Source: Brachycybe producta | Lineage: Eukaryota > Arthropoda > Diplopoda > Playtdesmida > Andrognathidae | Length of the DNA: 64,000 nucleotides | Direction: 5' to 3' | NCBI GenBank assembly: GCA_036925085.1 | Contig: JAUPFP010000005.1 | Location: 2,060,001 to 2,124,000 of the forward strand | Shown here: piece by piece, positions 43,261-53,464 of the stretch | Position numbering within the stretch: the stretch's first letter is position 1 | Layout of the letters: the number at the start of each line of letters is the position of its first letter | Program-made: the position numbers and the translations under genes | The notes under the pieces: model-generated | Seen by the model: the letters and a program-made list of their open reading frames with translations, nothing else | Told to the model about the DNA's origin: nothing | The model's database searches: none

Positions 43261-43753
43261 ATATAGGGTTAATTGGGCACTTTGCTAATTGTACTTAATA
43301 ATTGCAATAGAAATTATGAACATAAGTAAGTTAAGGTAAGAATTGGACTGACTTTACAGCTTTGAATATTACGAATAATGAAAAGATGATACTGCAACTC
43401 AATTTAGTCGGACTTTATTATAGTCAAAGTTCCCATGGCTATATTACTTTTTATTTATTATTCCAATTACTGCTAAAAAGGACATTAAATGACACACGAC
43501 ACATTAATAATAACAGTTTTGAACAAATATAAGGTGAAGTTTCATCGGAGAATTTTGTATTTATAATTTTTTTCTGAATCTTAAGATTTCCTTACAAATG
43601 GGGAAACCTTGGGTGCTATATGACTTGTTAAGGAATTATGTACTGTATTCGTGTTTATATGAACTAATGACTAAATATAAATTTTATTGGGCAAAGTAAT
43701 GTGGCGAATTACTAATTTACTCCAAAAAGTAATTTAATTACAGTAATTCATTA
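43261..43753. other. Nothing recognised
   Basis: Intergenic AT-rich sequence. Confidence 0.4.
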
Positions 43754-43761
43754 CTTTTAAC

Positions 43762-44102
43762 TAGGGATGGGACATATTCGAATCCCGCGAATCTTGAAAA
43801 ACATTCGAGAATCGAAAACTCGCGTTTTTTTGTCTTTCGAATCTTTCGAATCCTAACATGAAAAAAAAAACTGTTAAAATTTTGGTAAAATTTGTTTGAA
43901 CTCCATTGACGTCCAATAGAAACGTTCACTAACCAAAAAACCGGCGATTGTTGCCATTTCGGTGGAAACCCGGATCACGAATATCACCTTGTTACGACCC
44001 TGAATGCCACACTGTTTTATTATTATTAATAATTTAATATTTAATATTATTTCATTTATTTGTATCTTTTTCGAGGAAAATTTAGGATTCGTCCCACTTC
44101 TA
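43762..44102. mobile_element. hAT-type MITE (GATGGGACATTCGAATCC family), copy 3
   Basis: 341 bp, ends TAGGGATGGGACATATTCG...GTCCCACTTCTA, perfect 8-bp target duplication cttttaac (43754-43761, 44103-44110). Confidence 0.9.
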
Positions 44103-44110
44103 CTTTTAAC

Positions 44111-44589
44111 AAAATACTTCCTACATGCCTTATCACACGAGAATCATTTCGGGCAACATTTCTTTCAATTTTCCAAGCCAATCAGCCTTTCAACTGCAAG
44201 TTTTTTTTTCCATCACACTTGGCAACATTGTTGCTCCACTGGATGACAAACTGATTGAAAGCACAAAAGTGGCAAACAACGGTTTTTTTTCTTAATGAAA
44301 TGAGATCAATAAAGAATCCAATTCTGTATTCCATAAAGAGGACGCCGTGTTGGAATGAGTGTGCAAGAATCAGGTTGGTCACATAATAACAGAGTGTTCT
44401 TGTAATTGGTTGTTGAACTGAGTTGAATGAAATGTGACCAAGAAAGCTGATTTTTTTAATTTTAAATCTCAGTCAACTAGCCAAACACTAGTTGGAAAAT
44501 ATGGTTTCCAGTCATATCACTTTTCAACATTGGGTTAATAGACTAGTGGTTCCAGAAATCAAAATGGTTCTTGTGCGATAAAGCCTTGA
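44111..44589. other. Nothing recognised
   Basis: Intergenic. A gttgccactt/ttgtcatccagtgg-like inverted patch near 44200-44280; no exon seen. Confidence 0.4.
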
Positions 44590-45276
44590 GGGGCCTACAT
44601 CACAAAATTACTTCGAAAAATCTCCACAAAGAGTCCTAGCATCGTTTTTCTATTGAGGCCATATAAACTATGTTAAAGAAGAAACGTTAGTTTTAAAAAT
44701 ACACAGTCGTGGCAATATGTTTATTTTTCGTATTTAAACTTGTTCATTAAGTTTTCAAAGTGCAATTGATCGAGTGATATTATGACAAAAAATTGGTGTT
44801 TTTCTATTTTTAAAAAAACTATTTCAAAATCGCGAATTTCTAACTCTTATGTTAAACTCCGTTGAGTACGCCCAAATAAGAAAAAAAAACATCCATTAAA
44901 ATGTTCGTAAAAATACCTAAAAATAATTTTAAAAAACCACAATTAAACCATAGTGAAGCCAACACTGCTGATTTATTTCTGGTTTTTTAAAAATATTTTT
45001 ACGAGCATTTCAATGGATATTTTTGCTTACGAGCGCATACTCAATAGAGTTTAACATAAGAATTCACCATTTTGAAATAGTTTTTAAAAATATAACCGCA
45101 CTTACCAATTTTTTGTCAGCATACATTTAAGGTGCACATTGCACTTCGAAAACTTAATATTAGACCATCTTATATATGAAAAATAAACATATTGCTGCGA
45201 CTGTGTATTTTAAAAATTAACATTTTTTACCGCTCTTTGCGGAGATTTTTCAAAGTAATTTTGCGATGTAGCCTTG
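44590..45276. mobile_element. TTAA fold-back family, copy 6
   Basis: ggggcctacatcacaaaattacttcg to ttttgcgatgtagcc. Both arms with internal deletions; flanks no longer TTAA. It lies about 250 bp past the MRPL3 poly(A) signals. Confidence 0.8.
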
Positions 45277-45520
45277 TAACTTGAAACGTTAAATGACATT
45301 CGATAAAGAGATGGACAGTGTCAGGTATATAAATGTAGTTGAAGGTGTCCTTCATAAACATCACTCTTTATGATTCTTCCTCCTCCTCCTCCTCCCCCCT
45401 CCTGATATTCTTCCTCCCTTTTTCTTGAAATTTAAAAATATTCTTAAAATGTTTTTTTTCTCTCTATTATAATTAATGAGAATCGTTGAACGTAAAGAAA
45501 CGCAGAAATATAGACAGGCC

Positions 45521-45540
45521 TTTATTCTAATTTTTTTATT
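45521..45540 (-). promoter_or_regulatory. MRPL3: MRPL3 poly(A) signals
   Basis: Two AATAAA hexamers on the - strand (45535-45540 and 45521-45526) lie about 60-80 bp past the MRPL3 stop codon, the usual position for cleavage and polyadenylation signals. Confidence 0.55.
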
Positions 45541-45601
45541 TCCATGTCTATTTTTTGCTTGTTCATTACAATGTGCTTTTTTTTTTTTCAAATTCTTAAC
45601 A

Positions 45602-45797
45602 CTATCGTTTGCTTTTGCTTGCAGTTTTTGCGAGGCTTTTTCCGCTAGCAACAGGCACTACAATTTCAGGCTCATTTTCAAACAAAATTGTTGCATCCGT
45701 AAAAGCGTGGAGCTCTGGATCGTACAACTCTTCCGGTAATGCTTCTGTCACAGAATCCATATAATATGTTGGAAACGGAAGCGCCGTTTTTGATTTT
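45602..45797 (-). CDS. MRPL3: MRPL3 terminal exon
   Basis: 196 nt with TAG at 45602-45604, coding [27 protein letters not shown] and a Lys/Ser-rich tail ([11 protein letters not shown]). Human MRPL3 has LPFPTYF and LPEDLYD in the same order; the tail here is longer. Acceptor ttcgttttag. Confidence 0.94.
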
Positions 45798-48620
45798 CTA
45801 AAACGAAACGAAAATGTCCACCATTAAGTTTCAGTAATTTGCTTAACTTGAATCGTTAAATAATGACAATCACCTCAAGGGAAGGGTAGTGTCGTGTATA
45901 TAAACGTAATTGTTCACTTCTCCAGGTACGGCCGGCCCATTGACCCAAATTACGTTATGTTTTGTATTGATACGCCACACCTAAAATAACTAATACAAGT
46001 TATACTCCAGTCTAGATTACGAGGCTATATCACAAAAATTACTTTGAAAAATATCCACAAAGAGCACTAGCATCATTTTTCTATTGAGTCCACAGACCCA
46101 ATGTTAAAGAAAAAAACATTATGTTTTAAAATACACAGTCGCAGCAATATGTTTTTTTTTTCATATTTAAAGTTGTCTATTATTAAGTTTTCAAAGTGCA
46201 ATATGCACCTTAAATATATGCTGATCGAGTGATAGAATGACATAAAATTGGTAAGTGCGCTTATATCTTTAAAAAAGCTATTTCAAAATCGCGAATTTCT
46301 AAATCTTAAGTTAGACTAAATACCTAAAATAATTTTTAAAAACCACAATTAAACCACAATGTAGCCAACACATTGGCGCACGTGCTTATTTTTTTTTTCT
46401 GGTTTTTTAAAATTATTTTTAGGTATTTTTACAAGCATTTTAATGGATGTTTTTGCTTAGGACCGCATACTCAATAGAGTTTAACATAAGAGTTAGAAAT
46501 TCACAATTTTGAAATAGTTTTTAAAAATATAACCGCACTGAGCAATTTTTTGTCATTATATCACTCTATCACCATATATTTAAGGTGCACATTCCACTTT
46601 GAAAAATTAATATTAGATAACTTTAAATCTGAAAAAGAAACATATTGCTGCAACTGTGTATTTTAATAATTAACAATTTTTCTTTAACATTGGGTCTATG
46701 GGCTCAATAGAAAAACCATGCTAGCGCTCTTTGCGGAAATTTTCCAAAGTAATTTTGTGATGTAGCTTCTTAAAGATGTCCTGTGGTTGCAACACTTGCC
46801 CTCAATCCCTTCAAGGTCCTTCTTTCCTCGCCCATGTGACCTGGCATTTTCTTTCCCGGCCAAACACGACTCATTTTCTAAAAAACATTTATCAAACGGA
46901 GGGTGAAAAAAATTATATACTTTAACAGAAAAGAAAATGTAAAAGTTGAGTTACACGTCCACTTCCGATAGAACCGACACGTCTATGAGCTTTCGTTGTT
47001 CCATGAGTAGCAGGTCCTCCCTTCATGCCCCATCGTTTCACTACGCCTTGAAATCCATGATCAACTCTAAAAAAATAAGGAAAGAATCAAATGGGTATTG
47101 AGTTAAATATTTTGTGCAGTTTTAATAAGAACTCACGTTTTTCCATAACAGTCAACATAATCGCCTACTCGGAAATGCATTGCATTTAATGGAGTTCCTG
47201 AAAACATTGAAGATTGCGAAAAAATGGAATGAAAACTAACAATATGCAGGTAAAATACTAGAGACGCCACGAATATCCTACAGTTTGGGGGATATCCGAT
47301 CGGATACAAGGTACTATCAGAACAAATATTTTCCGAAATTTTCGGTAGACAATAAATGAGAAATTCAGCTAATACAATCACTCATCTTTGTCTGTCCGTG
47401 TATAACGCTGTACAAATAAGGCCAAAAACTTTTAAGCACGTCGGAATTTATTTAATTTTAAATGAACCGGTTTTTTCTCATGGTCAACTTTATGCTGCGC
47501 TCTCCCAATCTAAGAACCCAAATTAAACTAGAATTTTGCTCCCGTCGTTTATGCGGGTTACCCCACTAGTTTTTAATAAAACCGATAACTTGCGGTTTTG
47601 CGGTTTCCGTTTTTTCGCCGAAAAACCGCGGTTTTCGGTTTCGAGTAAACTGAAATCCTAATCTCTACCAACGACCTACAGTAGTGATTTTATGCAAAAT
47701 ACAGTAAAACCTTGGAGTGCGAGTAACCTTGTCTGCGAGTGTTTTGCAAGACGAGCAAAAAATTTTTTAATATATTTTAACTTGCAATACGAGTACGTAT
47801 ACGCTTTGTCTCGATCTTGCTGCGGGACAGTGGGAAATTCGCTTCTGATATACGAGTGCTTTGGATTACAAACACGTTTCCAGAACGAATTATGCTCACA
47901 ATCCAAGGTTTTACTGTACCAAGTAAACACATCCAAGCTGAAACTTTTCGAAAATAAGTTTATCATCAATAGAGAGAATAACCTGGTTGGATGGCCGCAT
48001 TTTTTGTGATCAGGAATCGAGTGAGTTTACGTTTTGGCATGACTCCCGCTTCGTCAAACAGAGAGCAATATTGTGGTGTAAACTGTAAAAAATTAACAAG
48101 TTTTTTTATGACTTTAAAGGAACCTTTTTTCACAAAAATAAGAGTTACCCGTTGAGGATCTGCAGCACCTGCTCCTACCACTAAACATCCGAGTTTTCCC
48201 TTAAATTTCTTTCCGGCGGAAGTCGCTGCATAGACGTCGGGAGGAATGTAACGGATCACATGATTGTCCAGCACCTCAAAGTTAAACCAGTGACTGAGAA
48301 ACAATGTTAAAATCGAATAAAACGTAAACACTAACTTGCAAAACAGTGGTCAATAAGCGAGTTCCATCTTTCTTCCACATAGGATAGATTCCAATCTTTT
48401 TGGCAATGACACCAGTTCGAATGGAACGAGGATCCCATTCACCCTTTGGCCACGGCTCTTCCTTTAGTGGGCTCGAATGACTGCCATCAGGATATTTGTC
48501 CTTAACAACCTCTTCGATAAACTGTGCGTTATCTGGAGTCAAATACTGATCGACGAACTTACTTCGTCTCTTAAGCCACCAAATTGGGGGGTGAGTTTTT
48601 CGTCTCTTATGACGTGACAT
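45602..48620 (-). CDS. MRPL3: MRPL3 (mitochondrial ribosomal protein uL3m), eight exons
   Basis: Eight - strand exons splice in a consistent phase into about 354 residues from the ATG at 48620 (human MRPL3 has 348). uL3m is a core protein of the mitochondrial large subunit near the peptidyl-transferase centre. Family landmarks in order are [64 protein letters not shown], the uL3 signature [55 protein letters not shown] and LPFPTYY...LPEELYD. Introns are 61, 66, 785, 70, 77, 819 and 76 bp; the two long ones contain transposons. The 5' end is uncertain. The frame stays open a few codons upstream of the ATG to acceptor-like AGs at 48644 and 48652, so an upstream exon with the targeting peptide is likely. 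No function beyond the ortholog role is inferred. Confidence 0.95.
45874..45980 (-). CDS. MRPL3: MRPL3 exon G
   Basis: 107 nt, [15 protein letters not shown] to DTTLPL plus two nt, after acceptor ttattttag. The donor is gtgatt and the next intron is 76 bp. VWRINTKHN is invariant with the human protein. Confidence 0.95.
46021..46769. mobile_element. TTAA-flanked fold-back element, copy 7, in MRPL3 intron
   Basis: 749 bp, GAGGCTATATCAC...GTGATGTAGCTTC, flanked by TTAC (46017-46020) and TTAA (46770-46773). It lies in the MRPL3 intron 46799-45981, 26 bp from the GC donor and 36-40 bp from the acceptor. Without it the intron would be about 66 bp, like its neighbours. Confidence 0.88.
46800..46877 (-). 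CDS. MRPL3: MRPL3 exon F, followed by a GC donor
   Basis: 78 nt, [16 protein letters not shown] to TLKGLR. Homology requires splicing GLR directly to VWRINTKHN of the next exon, in phase 0. The intron then begins GCAAGT at 46799 and not with GT. The nearest GT downstream would break the phase. The following 819-bp intron contains a TTAA-flanked fold-back element. Confidence 0.9.
46955..47066 (-). CDS. MRPL3: MRPL3 exon E (uL3 signature)
   Basis: 112 nt coding [31 protein letters not shown] and SIGSGR, the most conserved part of uL3. Acceptor ttttttag, donor gtaact; the flanking introns are 70 and 77 bp. Confidence 0.96.
47137..47197 (-). CDS. MRPL3: MRPL3 exon D
   Basis: A 61-nt exon coding [20 protein letters not shown], flanked by acceptor ttttcag and donor gtgagt. 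The preceding 785-bp intron holds a Tigger-type MITE (47702-47916) and a repeat fragment (about 47389-47570). Confidence 0.95.
47389..47570 (-). mobile_element. CTAGTGGGGTAACCC-family fragment, in MRPL3 intron
   Basis: Contains ctgtccgtgtataacgctgt, aagcacgtcggaattta and the end gcgggttaccccactag; internally deleted relative to 37850-38393. Confidence 0.65.
47702..47916. mobile_element. Tigger/pogo-type MITE, in MRPL3 intron
   Basis: 215 bp, ends CAGTAAAACCTTGGA...TCCAAGGTTTTACTG with TA duplicated on both sides. This TIR (cagtaaaaccttgg, then tgcgagtaac) is characteristic of Tigger/pogo elements. A diverged copy lies at about 60232-60499. Confidence 0.9.
47983..48082 (-). CDS. MRPL3: MRPL3 exon C
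   Basis: 100 nt, [24 protein letters not shown] to NAAIQPG, after acceptor ttttttacag. It ends in phase 1 and the glycine codon is completed by the next exon. The upstream intron is 66 bp. Confidence 0.93.
48149..48274 (-). CDS. MRPL3: MRPL3 exon B
   Basis: 126 nt, 42 codons, phase 0, [15 protein letters not shown] to [11 protein letters not shown]. The acceptor follows ttaactttgag; the donor is gtaact. Splicing LLQ from the previous exon to VLDNHV matches the family (human LLQVQDCHV). The intron before it is 61 bp. Confidence 0.93.
48336..48620 (-). CDS. MRPL3: MRPL3 first recognised exon (5' end uncertain)
   Basis: 95 codons from the ATG at 48618-48620, ending ...[10 protein letters not shown] at a gttagt donor. 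The stretch [18 protein letters not shown] through [32 protein letters not shown] aligns in order with human MRPL3. The residues before it ([14 protein letters not shown]) are fewer than in the human protein, and the frame upstream stays open through LGNHVQQRE to an ag at 48644 or 48652. An upstream exon therefore probably supplies the start and the mitochondrial presequence. Confidence 0.88.
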
Positions 48621-48651
48621 TTCTCGCTGCTGAACATGATTCCCTAAAATG

Positions 48652-48944
48652 CTGAAGCAAAACGTGAAAATAATAGAAATGAATAGAAATTTACAATGTT
48701 GTTTTATGAACTTGACAATGACATTCTCGATATGTTGAAAATCGGTTATATGAAATATTTAGTTATCGAATTGAAAAGTAAACTTAAGTTTTAATTTTAA
48801 ATTAGCATTCATCAGATAGGGGCACCGTTTGTTCTTTTTGTTGAACAATTCAGAAATTTCTTACAATTTTTTTTGAAAGCAATCTGTGCTATGAGCACAA
48901 GAGTGGTCACTTTTAGACAGTACTGGGCCAACATTATTTCTATA
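48652..48944. other. MRPL3 upstream flank
   Basis: The missing MRPL3 first exon should lie here or beyond; I could not identify it. AT-rich. Confidence 0.35.
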
Positions 48945-49078
48945 CTTATACAAACGCCAAACTGAATAACCGCCAAATTTTTGGCTTTTATTCAGTTTGG
49001 CGATTCTTCCATTTGGCGCTTATTCAGTTTGCGTTTGTTCAATTTGGCGCTTATTCAGTCGCCCCATCATGAGCTAAG
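48945..49078. repeat. TTATTCAGTTTGGCG repeats
   Basis: About five units of cgcttattcagtttggcg, the first inverted (cgccaaactgaataa), making a short hairpin-forming tandem array. Confidence 0.7.
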
Positions 49079-49249
49079 TTCTTTCAAAAAGACGTTGCAG
49101 GAGTAATTAATGCACAAGTGATAAGCATAGAAATAAGTAATTTTCAATACTTTAATAAATTTAAAAAAATATCTTTTTATTCAGGTTCAGACCAAGAAGT
49201 GGCAGGGGAATTTGCTAATTGGATCGAATTTCTTAACAGTGAAGATGCT

Positions 49250-49705
49250 GACACTGAGATGCTGTCATTGCTACAGTGGCGTAGTTTGGCACATCACAGG
49301 GCTGAGTTAAGTTAGAAATTGTTTGGAAAAATTACACGTGGTGATTGTCCTAAACCACAGTCCAGTGATATTCATAAAGCACTATACATGGGCAGGGCTG
49401 ACCGACCACTCTTAAGAAAATTAGGGAGATTTTTCCTAGGACAGATTCATATTATTGGTCTTTTTTTTCTAAAAGTTATAAGACAATGAAACTCTCTTCC
49501 TGAGGAAGTGGTGAATGGGGAGAATTTTGTTTTGTGGGATTGACATTTGTATATTCATTTTGTTTTTATAGATGTGCATGTATATGTGGTTGACAATGTT
49601 TAATGCTGCATATGGACTTTTTTGTCCCTCTGCCATAGGCCTATTTGGCTGCTAGCAGAGTACTAATTGTAATTATTAAGATGAAAGTCAATAAAAGTTA
49701 TTTCT
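49250..49705 (+). mobile_element. CR1/L2-like LINE, 3' end
   Basis: Reverse-orientation match to 14310-14750: DTEMLSLLQWRSLAHHRAEL, tacatgggcagggctg, and a 3' UTR with gtgggattgacatttgtat, ending near tcaataaaagttatttc. 5'-truncated. Confidence 0.8.
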
Positions 49706-49739
49706 TTTAATGAATTGTTTTACTTTCCCCGAGCGAAGC

Positions 49740-50585
49740 CAGGTAGTAAGGCTAGTCAAACATAAATAAAAGCTCGACAAGATCTTTCCAAGAAATTATA
49801 GTGTATTGTTAATTTTTATTGCAGGGTTGGAAAATTAATATTCAACATTGTTGTGTTTTATTTTGTTTTTGATGTTTTGTTCTGAACGTTGCTGTAATAC
49901 CAAAACTTTTAACATAGAAACCGATGGAGATTTCGATAAGTTTGGTAAGTTCTTTTTGCTGTTTTCTTGCAAATTACTTAAATAATTATCGTGAAATTTT
50001 AAAGAAATAAAAATAAAAATAGGTAGTTTTATAATAAATCATTGTTTAATTAAATATTCTTCCTGTTTGTTTGTTTTTTTATGTGTTATTCAAAAAAATC
50101 ACTCCAAATATTCGATTTAGGGGTACTGGTATGTTCAGAACAAAACATCGTAAACAACAAAACGATAAATATTAAAAAAAAAAAACTAATCCATGAATGT
50201 GTAACTACGTACTTTTGTCTTTATTTTTTCAAAAATACACGATAATTGGACGAGTAATTTGCAAGAAAACAAAAAAACCTACCGGTGCAGCAACTTTTCC
50301 ATTGAGTTCTATGTTAAAGTTTTGTCTGCTAACTTCTTAGGGGCCATCTTTTCACCTACTGCCACTAGAGGCGCTTTTTTGGATATAAGGTCCATTGGCA
50401 CTTGGGCCACAAATTGAGAAACATTTGCTTGATATTGCTTAAAAATCCGAGCCCTACTATAATCACTCTTAAAAGTAATCAAGTGATTTTTTTACAGACT
50501 GAGGGGCTGTGTCCCTCAAACCCCATGCTACAAACTTACCCCAACCTAGGTTAACCTACCCTAACCACATATCTTATAGGGGGTC
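49740..50585. mobile_element. CTACTGCCACTAGAGGCGC fold-back, copy 1
   Basis: Inverted arms: gttttgttctgaacg...atggagatttc (49870-49935) against ccattgagttctatgtta and gttcagaacaaaacatcg (50130-50330). Ends in cctactgccactagaggcgc. Copy 2 at about 57535-58550. Confidence 0.65.
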
Positions 50586-51530
50586 AGAATAAAAAGATGA
50601 ATGGATGAACAGATGAACATTGGGGTAACTCTAAAACCCGACACAGCATGCACATAGAATTGGATGAACACTATTAATATGGATGACCATGCGAGGAATA
50701 AAAGGCTGAACATGGTTTTAAGGGGATGAACATGGTTTTATGGGGACATGTTCACTAGTGTGTCTCAAAAATGTCGATTAAAAATTAAAATTAAGAATCC
50801 GTGAATGCATACCCACTGAAAAGTTACTTTATTTATAGATAGTAACATGATTAAATTTTTTGATTTTTTGATTAAGTTTTGGCAAAATTGGTAATTTTTT
50901 TCAAAATTATTATTTTAATTTCAATACATTATACAATTGACATAAGTAATATATTGTAAAATTAAATAATACATGTTTTTGTGAATATTTCTATTTTAAA
51001 TTTAAATTTGTCATGTATAATATAAAAACTAATGGAATAGCCATATAGAATTTGGGAAACATTTTGGGACCTCTAAATATAGCTCAAATAAGCTGGAATT
51101 TTACAGGTATTATTATTTTATAAAGGAGAACTGTTTTAGAAGGTATGCATTCTAATTTTCAAACTTTGTTTTTTGGGGACACCCTAATGTACACCCCCTT
51201 AAAACCATGTTCATCCCCTTAAAATTATGTTCATCCCCTTAAAATCATGTTCATCCACCTTAAAACCATGTTCATGCACCCCCATAAAACCATGTTCATC
51301 CCCTTAAAATCATGTTCATCCCCATTAAAACCATGTTCATCCCCATAAAACCATGTTCTTCCCCATTAAAACCATGTCCTTCCACCTTAAAAATAAGTTT
51401 ATCCCCATAAAACCATGTTCATACCCCTTAAAACCATGTTCATCCCCCTTAAAACCATGTTCATCCCACTTAAACCCATGTTCATCACCCTTAAAACCAT
51501 GTTCATCCTCCTTAAAACCATTTCTTATGT
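50585..51530. repeat. Inverted minisatellite (GATGAACATGGTTTTAAGGG)
   Basis: A few gatgaacatggttttaagggg units at about 50600-50770, then about 420 bp of other sequence, then more than 12 inverted units (aaaaccatgttcatcccc) at 51190-51525. The Glu/His/Gly and Phe/Ile/Pro repeat ORFs read off this array are artefacts. Confidence 0.85.
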
Positions 51531-51693
51531 TATAAGCGAGTTTGGTGTTCGCGCTAAAAAAAGAAAAGATTTGCATATTTGTACTCAGCTTGTCAGGAGA
51601 TCTTTCCAACAAGCTTTAATTTATTTTAATCGGGGAGTGACCAGTACATTAGAATTATACAGAAAATTTAAAACAATAGGAAAGAATATTTAA
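51525..51693 (+). pseudogene. Unidentified coding-like fragment
   Basis: A 55-codon frame after the minisatellite, SEFGVRAKKRKDLHICTQLV then RRSFQQALIYFN, with ordinary codon variety. I do not recognise it; it could be a transposase or captured exon remnant. Confidence 0.25.
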
Positions 51694-51836
51694 TTGTATT
51701 ACTAAACCTTCCAGAACCAACCGCTTCCACACTAAGAAAACCTGATATATTTCCTATTAAAGAAGAAGTCGTGCGAGAAGAAAACAACTTTATGAGCGCA
51801 GCCATATTTATTATTTAATAACAAAAAAAAAGAAGC

Positions 51837-52338
51837 AAGTGGGCGCCGCACGGTTAAAAGTTATTATTTATTTACTTTCTCCATTATTTCCGTTATGGAG
51901 GGAAAGTGCTTGGTTAAAAGAACAGCTGAGAAGGCATCAGCGTTATCTATTAATCGCAAGTTAAAAGAGCCGTCTCGCTATCTTATATAATAATATACCG
52001 TATCAACTCTTTATTTTGGGTAGTTTTGGTAAGTGGCATTGTGGCTGGCTGGCTGCTTGTTCTTCCTTATGTTTATGCTCCTATTGATTAGGGGTTCGCC
52101 CGCTTACATTTTCGACTTTTTCTCTGTTTATTGTGGCGGACTGTTAAATAGGTTATGTTAGGATATTTTTACTTTTATTTTTATTCTTATTTTATTGTTT
52201 TAGGCGACTTTATATGACTCCTAAGTCTCCTATGATAAACCCTAGGCTGTTCTTTAAAACAAGCACTATCCCTACATAACGGAAATTAAGGAGGAAGTAG
52301 ACAAATGATAACGTTTAACCGTGCGGCGCCCACTTCCC
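51837..52338. mobile_element. MITE (AAGTGGGCGCCGCACGGTTAAA TIR)
   Basis: About 500 bp with ~20-bp inverted ends and further inverted sub-terminal sequence (ttccgttatg / cataacggaa). No target duplication or ORF seen. Confidence 0.75.
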
Positions 52339-52385
52339 TGGAAAAAAAAAAAAAAAAAAAAGAGTATGGAATAGCCTCCTTATCC

Positions 52386-52954
52386 TAAAGGCCTGCTCAT
52401 TTCAGCTTTCCTGTTGGTAAAAGTATGGCGCCGAAATCGTCTGGACTGGACCCTCTTGATTAGAACATTAACATTGCATCCTCATTTTTTCTTGTTGTTT
52501 TCATTTTCTATTCTCGATTGTCACTACTTTTTATATTAAAACTTTTCTGTTGTCATTACTTTTTTTTTATGAAATGGTTTAAACAAAGAAACAAAAGAAA
52601 TAAGTTTTCGTGAAATACCTTAAAAACATAAGTAGGATGCAATCAGATCTATAATTAAATTAAATTAAATAAAAATAAAATAAATAAAAATAAAAGAAAT
52701 AAAACAAACAAAAAATAAAAAAAGAAATAAAAATAAAAATATAAAAAAAATAAAAATAAAGGGGGGGGATGGGAGCGAAAGGCCCGTCACATTATGACAT
52801 GTAATTCTGTGTAATTCCTGTGTAAAAAATGGTTGAACATTGCCTGCTTAAGGGTCTAGAAGATTGCGCCACCTATTGGTTTTAACAGATGATATAGACG
52901 CCATACGTTTTCCCAAGGTTACTATTGAATTTGAAGAACATGAGCAGGCCTTTA
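52386..52954. mobile_element. MITE (TAAAGGCCTGCTCAT TIR)
   Basis: 15-bp inverted ends TAAAGGCCTGCTCAT...ATGAGCAGGCCTTTA. Contains an (AAATA)n tract at about 52655-52765. Confidence 0.7.
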
Positions 52955-53390
52955 AAAAGGCTACACCACAGAATAGCGACTAATATTCTGAGGCGGCGCC
53001 GCACATGCGCAGATTAATATTTATTTTTGTTCCGTTTTTATTGTGAATTTCTGTAAGATGGCATGGACCCTGTGGGCCAGACATTATGTATGTTTATTCA
53101 ATTTACCTTGGATTAGTGTGGTAACTGGTAACAATTTTAGTTACTAATAATTTTAGTTAGTAATTAGTAGCTAACGAAATGGACACGTTTAAGTTACGTC
53201 AACTGATAGCTAAGCAAGAAGAGGTTGTTATTTTGAGATTTGAACGGCTATTGTTTAGAATAACGCGTACGTTAAGGCTTACACCAGTAATGTAAGGCAA
53301 GTGGCGTCAAATGTGACAATTTAATAGAAGGATGGTAACGTCTCTGCCTCCTACGCGAGCGGCCTGAGTTTCATTCTTGTACTCCGCCAC
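52955..53390. other. Left arm of the host of the RTE LINE
   Basis: Contains agcgactaatattctgaggcgg and cgccgcacatgcgcag, which recur at about 57220-57265 in the same orientation. The RTE insertion target tgtactccgccac ends this part. No gene recognised. Confidence 0.4.
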
Positions 53391-53464
53391 ATCATCATCA
53401 TCATCATTTCCTGTACCTTATCCCGCGAGCAGCAGGGTCGGCCTTGCTGGTTCTAACTCTCCAC

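Noticed and set aside
45361-45651. - strand ORF of 96 codons overlapping the MRPL3 terminal exon
   Set aside because: Out of frame with MRPL3, Lys-rich, reads through the MRPL3 3' UTR and an (AGG)n patch.
48621-49100. MRPL3 first exon
   Set aside because: Several ATGs exist on the - strand but each frame stops early, and none gives a convincing presequence with a donor.
51190-51525. CRISPR-like regularly spaced repeats
   Set aside because: Units are contiguous and degenerate with no unique spacers, and the DNA is eukaryotic; it is a minisatellite.
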